Positions 1 to 4,961 of a stretch of 5,761 bases of DNA are shown here, one piece after another. The position numbers and the translations under genes are program-made. The notes beneath the pieces are model-generated. The model did not search any database, had not been told where the DNA came from, and was given only the letters and a program-made list of their open reading frames with translations. Positions within the stretch are counted from its first letter, which is position 1. Each line of letters starts with the position of its first letter. The stretch is taken from assembly GCA_038226175.1 (NCBI GenBank), contig JBBRQP010000132.1, forward strand, positions 1-5,761. The letters are read 5' to 3'. This DNA comes from JBBRQP01 sp038226175 (GTDB taxonomy: Bacteria > Cyanobacteriota > Cyanobacteriia > Gloeobacterales > Anthocerotibacteraceae).

Positions 1-120
1 CCCGATGAGCTTCTAGCTTGATGAATGGCTCTATGATGCCGCAATTTAGCTGTAAATTTCATTTTTGCGTGGCTTTTTTTTTGTCTTTTTTTCTCCTTCT
101 TTAAGCTTCTTTATTCTTAA

Positions 121-150
121 AAGATTAGAAGAAGATTAGAAAAAGATTAG
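121..150 (+). repeat. Three 11-bp-phased AAGATTAG repeats, probable DNA unwinding element
   Basis: The octamer AAGATTAG occurs at 121-128, 132-139 and 143-150, an exact 11-bp period that places each copy on the same face of the helix. It lies in the AT-rich part of the origin, separated from the DnaA box by a G+C-richer stretch. Phased AT-rich short repeats next to a DnaA box are typical of the segment that melts first in iteron plasmids and in chromosomal origins. The TAG-containing pattern also loosely resembles DnaA-trio elements, but that is a weak analogy. Confidence 0.6.
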
Positions 151-200
151 GCAAAAATTTCTCGACGCCTGAACCCGCTGCTGTGTAAGGGTTCTAGGAG

Positions 201-209
201 TTTTCCACA
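201..209 (+). promoter_or_regulatory. DnaA box
   Basis: TTTTCCACA fits the relaxed DnaA-box consensus TTWTNCACA. It sits 10 bp before the first iteron, between the AT-rich repeats and the iteron array, where host DnaA would be recruited. A single 9-mer could match by chance, but the position supports it. Confidence 0.65.
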
Positions 210-218
210 AGGCCAAAA

Positions 219-391
219 TGTGGCTCTAATGACGGTACTACTGTGGCTCTAATGACGGTATATTGTGGCTCTAATGACGGTACATGTGGCTCTAATGACG
301 GTACGTTGTGGCTCTAATGACGGTATATTGTGGCTCTAATGACGGTATATTGTGGCTCTAATGACGGTACGTTGTGGCTCTAATGATGGCA
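219..391 (+). repeat. Array of eight 19-bp replication iterons
   Basis: The unit TGTGGCTCTAATGACGGTA is repeated exactly at 219-237, 242-260, 264-282, 285-303, 307-325, 329-347 and 351-369. An eighth copy at 373-391 differs at two positions (GATGGCA in place of GACGGTA). Start-to-start spacing is 21-23 bp, mostly 22, close to two helical turns, and the linkers are 2-4 bp. All copies point the same way. Such arrays bind the plasmid-encoded initiator and also limit copy number by handcuffing. The initiator is probably the TrfA-like protein at 479-1333, based on proximity. Confidence 0.93.
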
Positions 392-478
392 GTACTACAG
401 TCATACTACGCGTGCAGAGAGTTGTTAACTCGCCATACTCTATAAGTTGCTTACGGTGGTTAGAAACACTGATGACTT

Positions 479-1333
479 TTACCGTGAATAGGTCAGACCA
501 ATATAAAACCGCTTTACTTTCACCATGTTGCCTTCAATGCTGTAGCTTTCAAGGAAACCAACTTTAATGAGTTCTTCGAGCGCATCACGACATCTACGTT
601 TAAAATCTGCTGGCTGGTGATTTCGGCTACCTGAAATCTCATGCAGTGTTTCTAGCTTCAACGGGTACGGCTCACGGTGACTGCTATAAAAACCGTGTAG
701 AAACTGCGCCAGAGGCTTACGCCGTAACAGCAACCGTTGTTCCCACATAATTTGTGTCCATTCGCTATGACTAAAGAGATCGGCAAGCTTCTTGTTAAGC
801 CGGACAAAGTAATGTTTGGTTGTATCATCTCCTACAACCTCGTCAATCAAACCACCCATATACGGGTAACGCAATCCCTTTATCTCAACCGTTGCTGACC
901 TCAGCCGAACAAAAGTACTGTGCAATGCCTTCCTTTGATCTCCTCCATCTTTAAGCCCCATCAGCTTAAGCATGGAATACCCAGTAAAACCGCACTCCTC
1001 TCCTAATGGGTAACTACGCGCAAGGTGTACAAGGCTTTGCCAGATCGTTAAATCTTCCTGATTGAGTTGCTCACCCGTAAATTTGACGGTGATACCGTTC
1101 TGACTGGAAAGCGTAACTTCTTTAAGCCACTTCCTGTCTTTGCTCTGGATAGCCGGAAACAATGCCGAGCGAATAAAAGCGTTAGGTGTTCCTCGCTTCG
1201 GCTCTGGCCACAAGGGAAGCTGAATTATCTCAGCTTCCCGACGCGGCGGCGGCGGGGCTTTCGCAAGTTTCTCGCATCTTTTCTGCAAGTCTTCAATGCT
1301 CCGTTGCCGTTCGATGTCGGTATAGCTGTTCAT
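479..1333 (-). CDS. trfA: TrfA-family plasmid replication initiator protein
   Basis: This 284-aa protein is probably the replication initiator that binds the adjacent iterons and helps open the origin and load the host helicase. It carries blocks I recognise from the TrfA family: LPLWPEPKRGTPNAFIRSALF (about residues 39-59), FTGEQLNQEDLTIWQSLVHL (about 85-104) and WEQRLLLRRKPLAQFLHGFY (about 197-216). After these comes a C-terminal winged-helix-like part with ETLHEISGS. The first 40 residues are charged and probably flexible, ending in a proline run. The length is close to the short form of RK2 TrfA. The ATG at 1333 is preceded by GAGG at 7-nt spacing. This site overlaps the stop of the upstream RHH gene (9-nt gap), which suggests translational coupling in a parA-RHH-rep operon. 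Family assignment is from memory of the motifs; the iterons lie just past its 3' end. Confidence 0.92.
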   Translation of the reverse strand: MNSYTDIERQRSIEDLQKRCEKLAKAPPPPRREAEIIQLPLWPEPKRGTPNAFIRSALFPAIQSKDRKWLKEVTLSSQNGITVKFTGEQLNQEDLTIWQSLVHLARSYPLGEECGFTGYSMLKLMGLKDGGDQRKALHSTFVRLRSATVEIKGLRYPYMGGLIDEVVGDDTTKHYFVRLNKKLADLFSHSEWTQIMWEQRLLLRRKPLAQFLHGFYSSHREPYPLKLETLHEISGSRNHQPADFKRRCRDALEELIKVGFLESYSIEGNMVKVKRFYIGLTYSR

Positions 1334-1342
1334 GTGCGAGCC

Positions 1343-1606
1343 TCAAGCTATCGGTGCCTTGCCGTATTTTGCAAACAAATCATTCAAGGCTTCAATTAAC
1401 AGTGCTTGCTGGGTAGTGCCTTCGTCAATAGCGAGATAGGCAAGCTGTTTTTTAGCAGGCTCAGGGACTTGAAAAATGGTCGTGCTTTTGCCTTCACGAT
1501 CTGAGCGCTTTCCCTTGGGTTCGACAGCTTTATCAGGCGGCTCGTTCTGAAACAGCCCCCCTAATTCTTTTCTTTTTGATTTAATCACTAGGTCTTTCCT
1601 CCGCAT
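1343..1606 (-). CDS. Ribbon-helix-helix partition/regulatory protein (ParG-like)
   Basis: This 87-aa protein has a basic, probably disordered N-terminus (residues 1-40, rich in K, R and E) and a C-terminal ribbon-helix-helix fold. The strand is near STTIFQVPEPAKKQL and the helices cover LAIDEGTTQQALLIEALNDLFAKYG. Its neighbour is a short ParA ATPase, and this two-part architecture matches ParG of type Ib (ParF-ParG) systems. In those systems the RHH dimer binds the centromere and operator, and the flexible tail stimulates the ATPase. The C-terminus also resembles the general antitoxin-like RHH family, so a purely regulatory role is possible. No strong ribosome binding site precedes the ATG. 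The leader carries a copy of the 27-bp repeat with a TATAAT, so the gene may have its own promoter besides read-through from parA (25-nt gap). It is not a canonical ParB. Confidence 0.8.
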   Translation of the reverse strand: MRRKDLVIKSKRKELGGLFQNEPPDKAVEPKGKRSDREGKSTTIFQVPEPAKKQLAYLAIDEGTTQQALLIEALNDLFAKYGKAPIA

Positions 1607-1610
1607 ATAG

Positions 1611-1637
1611 CCACATAGCCGGATTGTTGGATTATAT
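1611..1637. promoter_or_regulatory. 27-bp operator-like repeat, copy 1 (with -10 box facing RHH gene)
   Basis: This copy matches the one upstream of parA at 24 of 27 positions, with core CATAGCCGGATTGTTGGATT. It overlaps the parA stop codon (1632-1634) and lies just ahead of the RHH start. Read on the minus strand it holds a TATAAT sequence, so repressor binding here could block transcription of RHH-rep. The operator role is inferred from its position and its recurrence. Confidence 0.6.
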
Positions 1638-2252
1638 CTTTAAAAGCCCACGAATACAGGAAAAAAGCGCGTCGATTTCTTCGGCTGCCTTCCCACCCGG
1701 TTCGTACTCATGCACGGCCTGTCCATCAATGACGGCATGACTATAGGCGGCTCGTTGCTGCATGACTGGCTTGATCACAGTAACACCCTGTCCTTCAAGA
1801 GCAGCTCGCGCTTCGTCTGCCAGCTTGCCCCGTGGGGCGGCATTGATCACGACAACAGCACGAGTTCCGGCAAGTCTGGCGATCTCGGTGCTGGTGCCTA
1901 CGGTTTTGAGATCGAAGCGTGACGGGCGGCAGGGAATCAATATCAGGTCTGCCAGCTTGGCGGCTTCTGCTGCGGCACTGTTGGCATGGGGAGCCGTGTC
2001 TATGATTGCTAGGTCTGCCCCCGCACTCTTTGCTTGCTTTAACAACGCCGCCAGTTGTCCGGCCGTGGCTTTTATCGAATCTAGCTTCTCATCTTCGGGG
2101 CGGCTTTCATTCCAATCAGCCGCACTCCCTTGGGGGTCTATGTCGATTAAGGCGGTGCGAAATTTTGAGCGTGTCGCGCATACCGCCAGATGCACCGCAA
2201 GGGTTGTTTTTCCACTCCCGCCTTTTTGCGCTAGGACTGCCACTGTTTTCAT
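1632..2252 (-). CDS. parA: ParA-family partition ATPase (short ParF-like)
   Basis: This 206-aa ATPase drives plasmid segregation by ATP-dependent binding to nucleoid DNA with its centromere-binding partner. The deviant Walker A motif KGGSGKTT is at about residues 10-17, with both lysines. The switch-like DIDPQGSAADW is at about 37-47 and the Walker B-type LAIIDTAP at about 81-88. There is no N-terminal HTH, and the length is that of type Ib ParF/ParA proteins. The ATG at 2252 has GGAG at 5-nt spacing. The gene leads the parA-RHH-rep cluster, and its promoter region contains a 27-bp repeat with TATAAT. The partner is most likely the RHH protein just downstream. Confidence 0.93.
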   Translation of the reverse strand: MKTVAVLAQKGGSGKTTLAVHLAVCATRSKFRTALIDIDPQGSAADWNESRPEDEKLDSIKATAGQLAALLKQAKSAGADLAIIDTAPHANSAAAEAAKLADLILIPCRPSRFDLKTVGTSTEIARLAGTRAVVVINAAPRGKLADEARAALEGQGVTVIKPVMQQRAAYSHAVIDGQAVHEYEPGGKAAEEIDALFSCIRGLLKI

Positions 2253-2270
2253 GGTTTCTCCGCAATAAAT

Positions 2271-2297
2271 CCATATAGCCGGATTATTGGATTATAG
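2271..2297. promoter_or_regulatory. 27-bp operator-like repeat, copy 2, overlapping parA promoter
   Basis: The motif runs CCATATAGCCGGATT, then ATTGGATTATAG. On the minus strand it includes TATAAT (complement of 2291-2296) about 40 bp upstream of the parA ATG. The matching -35 region is poor, as is common in tightly controlled par promoters. The internal direct repeat GGATT-ATT-GGATT could be the binding half-sites of an RHH dimer. Autoregulation by the RHH protein is inference. Confidence 0.62.
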
Positions 2298-2307
2298 ACC
2301 AAAGCCG

Positions 2308-2373
2308 ATTCCATCAGCTCTGTAATCCATATAGCTGGATTGTTGACTATATGGATTACAGAGCTGACGGAAT
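2308..2373. repeat. Large inverted repeat (27-bp arms, 12-bp loop) upstream of parA
   Basis: The left arm 2308-2334 and right arm 2347-2373 are reverse complements at 26 of 27 positions; the mismatch is A2313 with C2368. The inner 20 bp (from CAGCTCTGTAATCCATATAG) are perfect. The loop is 2335-2346. The third 27-bp repeat copy (2327-2353: CCATATAGCTGGATTGTTG, then a changed end) spans the inner left arm and the loop. No T-run follows on either strand, so it does not look like an intrinsic terminator. Candidates are the partition centromere, an extended operator or a recombination site. It lies between parA and the toxin-antitoxin pair. Confidence 0.85.
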
Positions 2374-2450
2374 GTCATAAAGAATGCTTTAGCTTGTATG
2401 CTACATTTGGAGTCTTTTTTGCTGAACTCAAGCGCGACACAGAGCCATAA

Positions 2451-2750
2451 TTACTCTGCAAATTGGCGGCTTACATCCTGTTTTCCATGCAGAACGCGCA
2501 GCAGCACCAAACGCTCATCTTCGATGCGAAAATAAAAACAGCGCTCACGATAGGGGAATGCGCGTAGCCCAGAACTTACCCATTCTCTGGATACTCCCCT
2601 AATACCTAGTCTTGCCAGCTTCTCGATCTGTGCCGTCAGATCTTGCAAGAAGTCTGCTGCCGCAATTTGGCTGTCTGTAGCAATGTCCAGATAGATGTTC
2701 TCTAAATCTTCCAGCGCTTCAGGCGCAATAATTAGCTGTCGCGGGTTAAT
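2451..2750 (-). CDS. RelE/ParE-family toxin, probable ATT start
   Basis: The 99-aa reading resembles RelE/ParE-superfamily toxins. It has an N-terminal strand (PRQLIIAPEALEDLENIY), two helices through IAAADFLQDLTAQIEKLARLG, and a basic C-terminal sheet (LRAFPYRERCFYFRIEDE then LVLLRVLHGKQD). Such proteins act on mRNA/ribosomes or on gyrase; which one cannot be told here. The frame is open up to a stop at 2799-2801 but has no ATG, GTG or TTG at the correct N-terminus. The only standard-type codon is an internal TTG at 2648, which would remove the first third of the fold. ATT at 2750 is preceded by AGGGAG with 7-nt spacing and gives a 19-nt overlap with the antitoxin gene, as expected for a coupled pair. 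I therefore place the start there. A degenerate, silenced toxin is the alternative. Confidence 0.75.
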   Translation of the reverse strand: MNPRQLIIAPEALEDLENIYLDIATDSQIAAADFLQDLTAQIEKLARLGIRGVSREWVSSGLRAFPYRERCFYFRIEDERLVLLRVLHGKQDVSRQFAE

Positions 2751-3001
2751 CGTCGTTCTCCCTGCGCGATGACATCCTGAGCCAATGCTGCGCCACTGCT
2801 ATAAGTAACACCCTTACCCGCAGCAATCGATACCGATGCCTCTTCAATCTTTTCGCGCAGCAGCCGCAGCTTCATAGTGTTATCAGGTTCGTCAAGGAGG
2901 CGCTCTAACACATACTCCTTAATGCTCTGACCCTGAAGCGCTGCCATGGCCTTGATACTCTGGTGCTGCTGCTCAGTAACTTCAATCGTTAGTCTGCTCA
3001 T
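2732..3001 (-). CDS. Ribbon-helix-helix antitoxin
   Basis: This 89-aa protein has an N-terminal RHH domain: strand SRLTIEVTEQQ, then helices through HQSIKAMAALQGQSIKEYV and the following LERLLD. The acidic-to-amphipathic C-terminal half (about residues 45-89) should wrap and neutralise the toxin. Gene order (antitoxin first) and the overlap with a RelE/ParE-like frame support a type II toxin-antitoxin operon. It should repress its own promoter at 3028-3056, where a 14-bp palindrome lies within the core promoter. The ATG at 3001 has only a weak Shine-Dalgarno sequence and the predicted leader is about 20 nt. It is distinct from the RHH protein at 1343-1606. Confidence 0.86.
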   Translation of the reverse strand: MSRLTIEVTEQQHQSIKAMAALQGQSIKEYVLERLLDEPDNTMKLRLLREKIEEASVSIAAGKGVTYSSGAALAQDVIAQGERRLTRDS

Positions 3002-3027
3002 AATGCCGTGCGTAATTCTGAGTCTTT

Positions 3028-3056
3028 ATTGTATCACGCAAATGTACATTTGTAAA
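3028..3056 (-). promoter_or_regulatory. Toxin-antitoxin promoter with palindromic operator
   Basis: On the minus strand, TTTACA (complement of 3051-3056) and TACAAT (complement of 3028-3033) are separated by exactly 17 bp. Each matches the sigma-70 consensus at five of six positions. The perfect palindrome CAAATGTACATTTG (3039-3052) fills most of the spacer and overlaps the -35 box. It is well placed for repression by the RHH antitoxin, alone or with the toxin. Transcription would start near 3021. Confidence 0.75.
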
Positions 3057-3098
3057 ATAGTGCTTATGTTACCGTTAGAGTAGTAGGTGCAAACTAAT

Positions 3099-3125
3099 CC
3101 GTATAGCCGGATTGATGGCTTATAG
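3099..3125. promoter_or_regulatory. 27-bp operator-like repeat, copy 4, abutting the IS element
   Basis: This copy (CCGTATAGCCGGATTGATGG, then CTTATAG) matches copy 2 at 23 of 27 positions. It lies about 100 bp upstream of the antitoxin gene. Its final bases overlap the left TA and the tip of the IS inverted repeat, so the insertion struck the end of the motif, where the minus-strand TATAA would form a -10 box. Anything the motif originally controlled to its right has been lost. Confidence 0.55.
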
Positions 3126-3140
3126 AAACCATTTGGTATC
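3123..3140 (+). repeat. Left terminal inverted repeat of the IS
   Basis: TAGAAACCATTTGGTATC pairs with 4016-4033; the single mismatch is at the sixth base. The transposase ATG follows at 3170. Confidence 0.88.
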
Positions 3141-3169
3141 TTTGTAAGTAACAAGAGAACTTGGAAGAA

Positions 3170-4011
3170 ATGGCATACTCCAGTAGCCTCAGCGACGCAG
3201 AATGGGCGATTATCGAGCCACTACTACCGAAGAAGAAACAAACTTGCCCACCGCGCTGGCGTAAGCGACAGATTCTCGACGCAGTCTTCTACCAGCTCAA
3301 GAATGGCTGTAACTGGGCAGATTTACCCAAAGACCTGCCCCCTTACTCGAGAGTGTTTTGGCACTATAAGCAGTGGCGGGCAAGGGGAGTCCTTGATGAG
3401 ATACTCAACACCATACATGGCAAAGTGCGCGAACAAGTGAAAAAAAACACGCTGGACAACCTTGATGTTAGTAGACTCGCAGGCAGTCAAGAACACCTGC
3501 AATGCCAGCAAAGCCTCTAAAGGTTTTTGTGCTTACAAAGCGACTAATGGCCTCAAGCGGCATTTGGCGGTGGATACGTTGGGGGTTCCTTTTTTTACCC
3601 ACTGCACTCGTGCCAATATCACCGATGATCAAGGACTAATTGAAATGTTTACGCAAAATATCAATTATTTTAAGGAGAAACCGTTAGCTATGGTCAAGAT
3701 TACGATTTTGGTTGACCATGGCTATCACCCAGAGCATCTCCAGAAAGCCTTAGAGCTTATCTATCCTGAGATATTGAGCAAGATTGTATTTGAGCGTTCG
3801 GCAAACTCCCCCCCCATCCCAAAAACAGAGCCAAGGTAAATCTGGATTTATACCTGTGAAGGTGCGATGGGTGGTGGAACGCTCGAACGCTTGGGTGGAG
3901 CGATGCAAAAGTTTAGTCAAGAACTTTGAGCGAACCCTACACCATGCTCGTGCAAAACTCAATCTGTGCTTTATCCGGCTGATGCTCAGACGGCTAGCTC
4001 CTGCCGCTTGA
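3170..4011 (+). pseudogene. IS5-family transposase, split by two frameshifts
   Basis: Three successive frames join into one DDE transposase of about 279 aa. Segment 1 (3170 to about 3447) carries the N-terminal DUF4096-type region: SSLSDAEWAIIEPLLPKKK, then LKNGCNWADLPKDLPPYS. Segment 2 (about 3447-3815) carries the first catalytic aspartate in VDSQAVKNT, then GLKRHLAVDTLG and the second in ILVDHGYHPE. Segment 3 (about 3815-4011) carries the glutamate region in WVVERSNAWVERCKSLVKNFERTL, ending LCFIRLML. The first break is in an A8 run (3440-3447) and the second in a C8 run (3808-3815). In both, removing one base restores the frame. The ATG at 3170 is preferred over an upstream TTG at 3161. 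A real pseudogene, transcriptional slippage or homopolymer sequencing errors would each explain it. Confidence 0.88.
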
Positions 4012-4015
4012 GGAG

Positions 4016-4033
4016 GATACCAAATGGGTTCTA
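4016..4033 (-). repeat. Right terminal inverted repeat of the IS
   Basis: The reverse complement reads TAGAACCCATTTGGTATC, one base different from the left end. It begins just after the transposase stop codon at 4009-4011. Confidence 0.88.
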
Positions 4034-4343
4034 TACAGTGATCGAGGTCAACACCGACTATAGAATCTTGGTCACTGACTACGAAACCGATACCGTCATA
4101 TTCCTCTTGTTGATAGGCTATGACGGCTTTATCAAAGGAAGTCCAGGTGTTGGGGTTAGTGGAACTAGCTTTTGAGCCGTTGCACTGGTATGGAACTTTT
4201 GTGTACTTGCCTTTGTCAGCAAGCCAGACACCACGCCATATAACCCACTGGGGTAAGTGCTTGAGGGTGTCTGGGACATTATCGACAAGCGGTAACAGCA
4301 AAGGTGTCCCCTCATGTGAAGGGGTAACTAGTTCGTTATTCAT
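4034..4343 (-). pseudogene. PrimPol-type DNA primase/polymerase, N-terminal fragment cut by IS
   Basis: About 103 codons survive. The remnant resembles the N-terminus of NrS-1/plasmid-type primase-polymerase proteins: LPQWVIWRGVWLADKGKYTK, then NPNTWTSFDKAVIAY, then YDGIGFVVSDQDS and GVDLDHC. The DLD would be the catalytic metal-binding pair of the PrimPol fold. Such proteins synthesise primers and usually continue into a helicase domain. Here homology stops right after DLDHCI at the IS boundary, and the frame then runs into IS sequence to an unrelated stop at 3750. The missing part is not found left of the IS. The ATG at 4343 has GGAG at 5-nt spacing and overlaps the upstream ORF by ATGA. 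Loss of the rest should make it non-functional. Family placement is from motif recognition. Confidence 0.75.
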
Positions 4344-4594
4344 GGCTTCTCCAATAGTTGGGGTAGTCGATCAAAATTTTGGGTAACAAACCAAGGTGGT
4401 ATATTTACCCAGCTGTAGGACACTGAGATTTCCCAAAAAACAAGGTTATAGAGCCAACCGGGTGTTACAGGTTGGTCACGCCAAAGCCAACCCCCAGCAT
4501 CAAAAATCAGAACTTTTTTAAATCTGTCAGCGAGCATCTGCGCTGAATGGCGCGGCTGTGGAAGTTCAGCCGGGTTATAATTACATTGATTCAT
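4340..4594 (-). CDS. Hypothetical protein, 84 aa, coupled to the primase fragment
   Basis: I do not recognise this protein. It has a polar start (MNQCNYNPAELPQPRHSAQM), a segment LADRFKKVLIFDAGGWLWRD, and then many aromatics with seven tryptophans overall. No clear signal peptide or long membrane helix is visible. Its stop overlaps the primase start in an ATGA, the usual sign of translational coupling. It follows an HTH gene on the same strand with a 67-bp gap. A weak GTGAG stands 8 nt before the ATG. It could be an accessory factor of the primase cassette; this is inferred from position only. Confidence 0.55.
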   Translation of the reverse strand: MNQCNYNPAELPQPRHSAQMLADRFKKVLIFDAGGWLWRDQPVTPGWLYNLVFWEISVSYSWVNIPPWFVTQNFDRLPQLLEKP

Positions 4595-4661
4595 TGAATG
4601 ATCTCACTAAATAAGATTGAAAGCGGCTCTCACCAGGCCGTTTTTCACTTTTTTGGGATGT

Positions 4662-4934
4662 TCATGAAACTTTTGAGGGGCTTTCGGCGCGGCGTGGCTG
4701 GTTCGAAAGTAAACCCGCCTTGTAATTTTCTATTGCGCGCTGATAAGCTGCAGGGTCATTACGGTGAACCGACCAAGCGGTTAGCAACGTTACACAGTAT
4801 CGAACCGACCGTGAATTAGGCTTAGTAAACTCCAAGCCCTCTGTCCAAAACTGACATCTCCAGTCTTTGAGGGTATGCACAGAGCAACCCAAAAGCATGG
4901 CAGCTGCTTCTTTTCCAACAAATAAAGGAGTCAT
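4662..4934 (-). CDS. Excisionase/MerR-like helix-turn-helix DNA-binding protein
   Basis: This 90-aa protein opens with a winged-helix-like domain. FVGKEAAAMLLGCSVHTLKDW (about residues 5-25) forms the helix-turn-helix, and the following WTEGLEFTKPNSRSVRY resembles the wing. The rest (NDPAAYQRAIENYKAGL) is helical, with a basic, serine-rich tail. Small proteins of this sort act as excisionases, copy-control or transcription regulators next to primase genes on plasmids and phage satellites. It precedes the 84-aa ORF and the primase fragment on the same strand and may regulate that cassette. The ATG has a poor Shine-Dalgarno sequence. DNA binding is fairly secure; the exact role is not. Confidence 0.72.
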   Translation of the reverse strand: MTPLFVGKEAAAMLLGCSVHTLKDWRCQFWTEGLEFTKPNSRSVRYCVTLLTAWSVHRNDPAAYQRAIENYKAGLLSNQPRRAESPSKVS

Positions 4935-4961
4935 AAATCACCAAAAAGGTTGATAGACTCA

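Larger units (their letters stand above)
61..391. other. oriV: Probable plasmid origin of replication (oriV)
   Basis: This non-coding stretch has the parts of an iteron-type origin in the usual order. There is a pyrimidine/AT-rich tract (about 61-160), phased AAGATTAG repeats (121-150), a more G+C-rich segment (about 161-195), a DnaA box (201-209) and eight iterons (219-391). The rep gene ends at 479, just beside it. Iteron plasmids of the TrfA/RK2 type combine initiator-bound iterons, DnaA boxes and an AT-rich unwinding region. The elements are seen directly; that they work together as oriV is inference. Nothing gene-like is seen in 1-478. Confidence 0.82.
3123..4033 (+). mobile_element. IS5-family insertion sequence (911 bp)
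   Basis: The element is bounded by 18-bp inverted repeats, 3123-3140 (TAGAAACCATTTGGTATC) and 4016-4033, which agree at 17 of 18 positions. Both sides are flanked by TA (3121-3122 and 4034-4035), in line with a TA-type target used by some IS5 groups. Because the end is palindromic, TATA with slightly shorter ends is equally possible. The transposase fills it, with its stop 4 bp before the right repeat. Left and right flanks do not rejoin into one gene, so the surroundings have been rearranged. The interrupted transposase suggests the copy is not autonomous. Confidence 0.88.

Noticed and set aside
219..391. CRISPR array
   Set aside because: Repeats are separated by only 2-4 bp, so there are no spacers; the pattern is that of iterons.
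352..567. Plus-strand ORF of 71 codons starting in the iterons
   Set aside because: It starts inside the repeat array and runs antisense into the rep 3' end; no ribosome binding site and no recognisable protein features.
1067..1416. Plus-strand ORFs opposite rep and the RHH gene
   Set aside because: Both are antisense to well-supported genes and show no motif.
1762..2268. Plus-strand ORF of 168 codons opposite parA
   Set aside because: It is antisense to a clear ParA gene; low-complexity alanine/serine-rich translation typical of a shadow frame.
2451..2648. 65-aa toxin starting at TTG 2648
   Set aside because: The codon is an internal leucine of the RelE/ParE fold; the frame upstream holds the missing N-terminal strand and helix, with a good ribosome binding site before ATT 2750.
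3750..4033. Continuation of the primase frame through the IS right end
   Set aside because: Below 4034 the translation is antisense to the transposase and has no primase features; the gene is cut at the IS boundary.
4624..4645. Possible plus-strand terminator (CGGC/GCCG stem followed by T5)
   Set aside because: The stem is only 4 bp with a 9-nt loop, and no plus-strand gene ends upstream of it.
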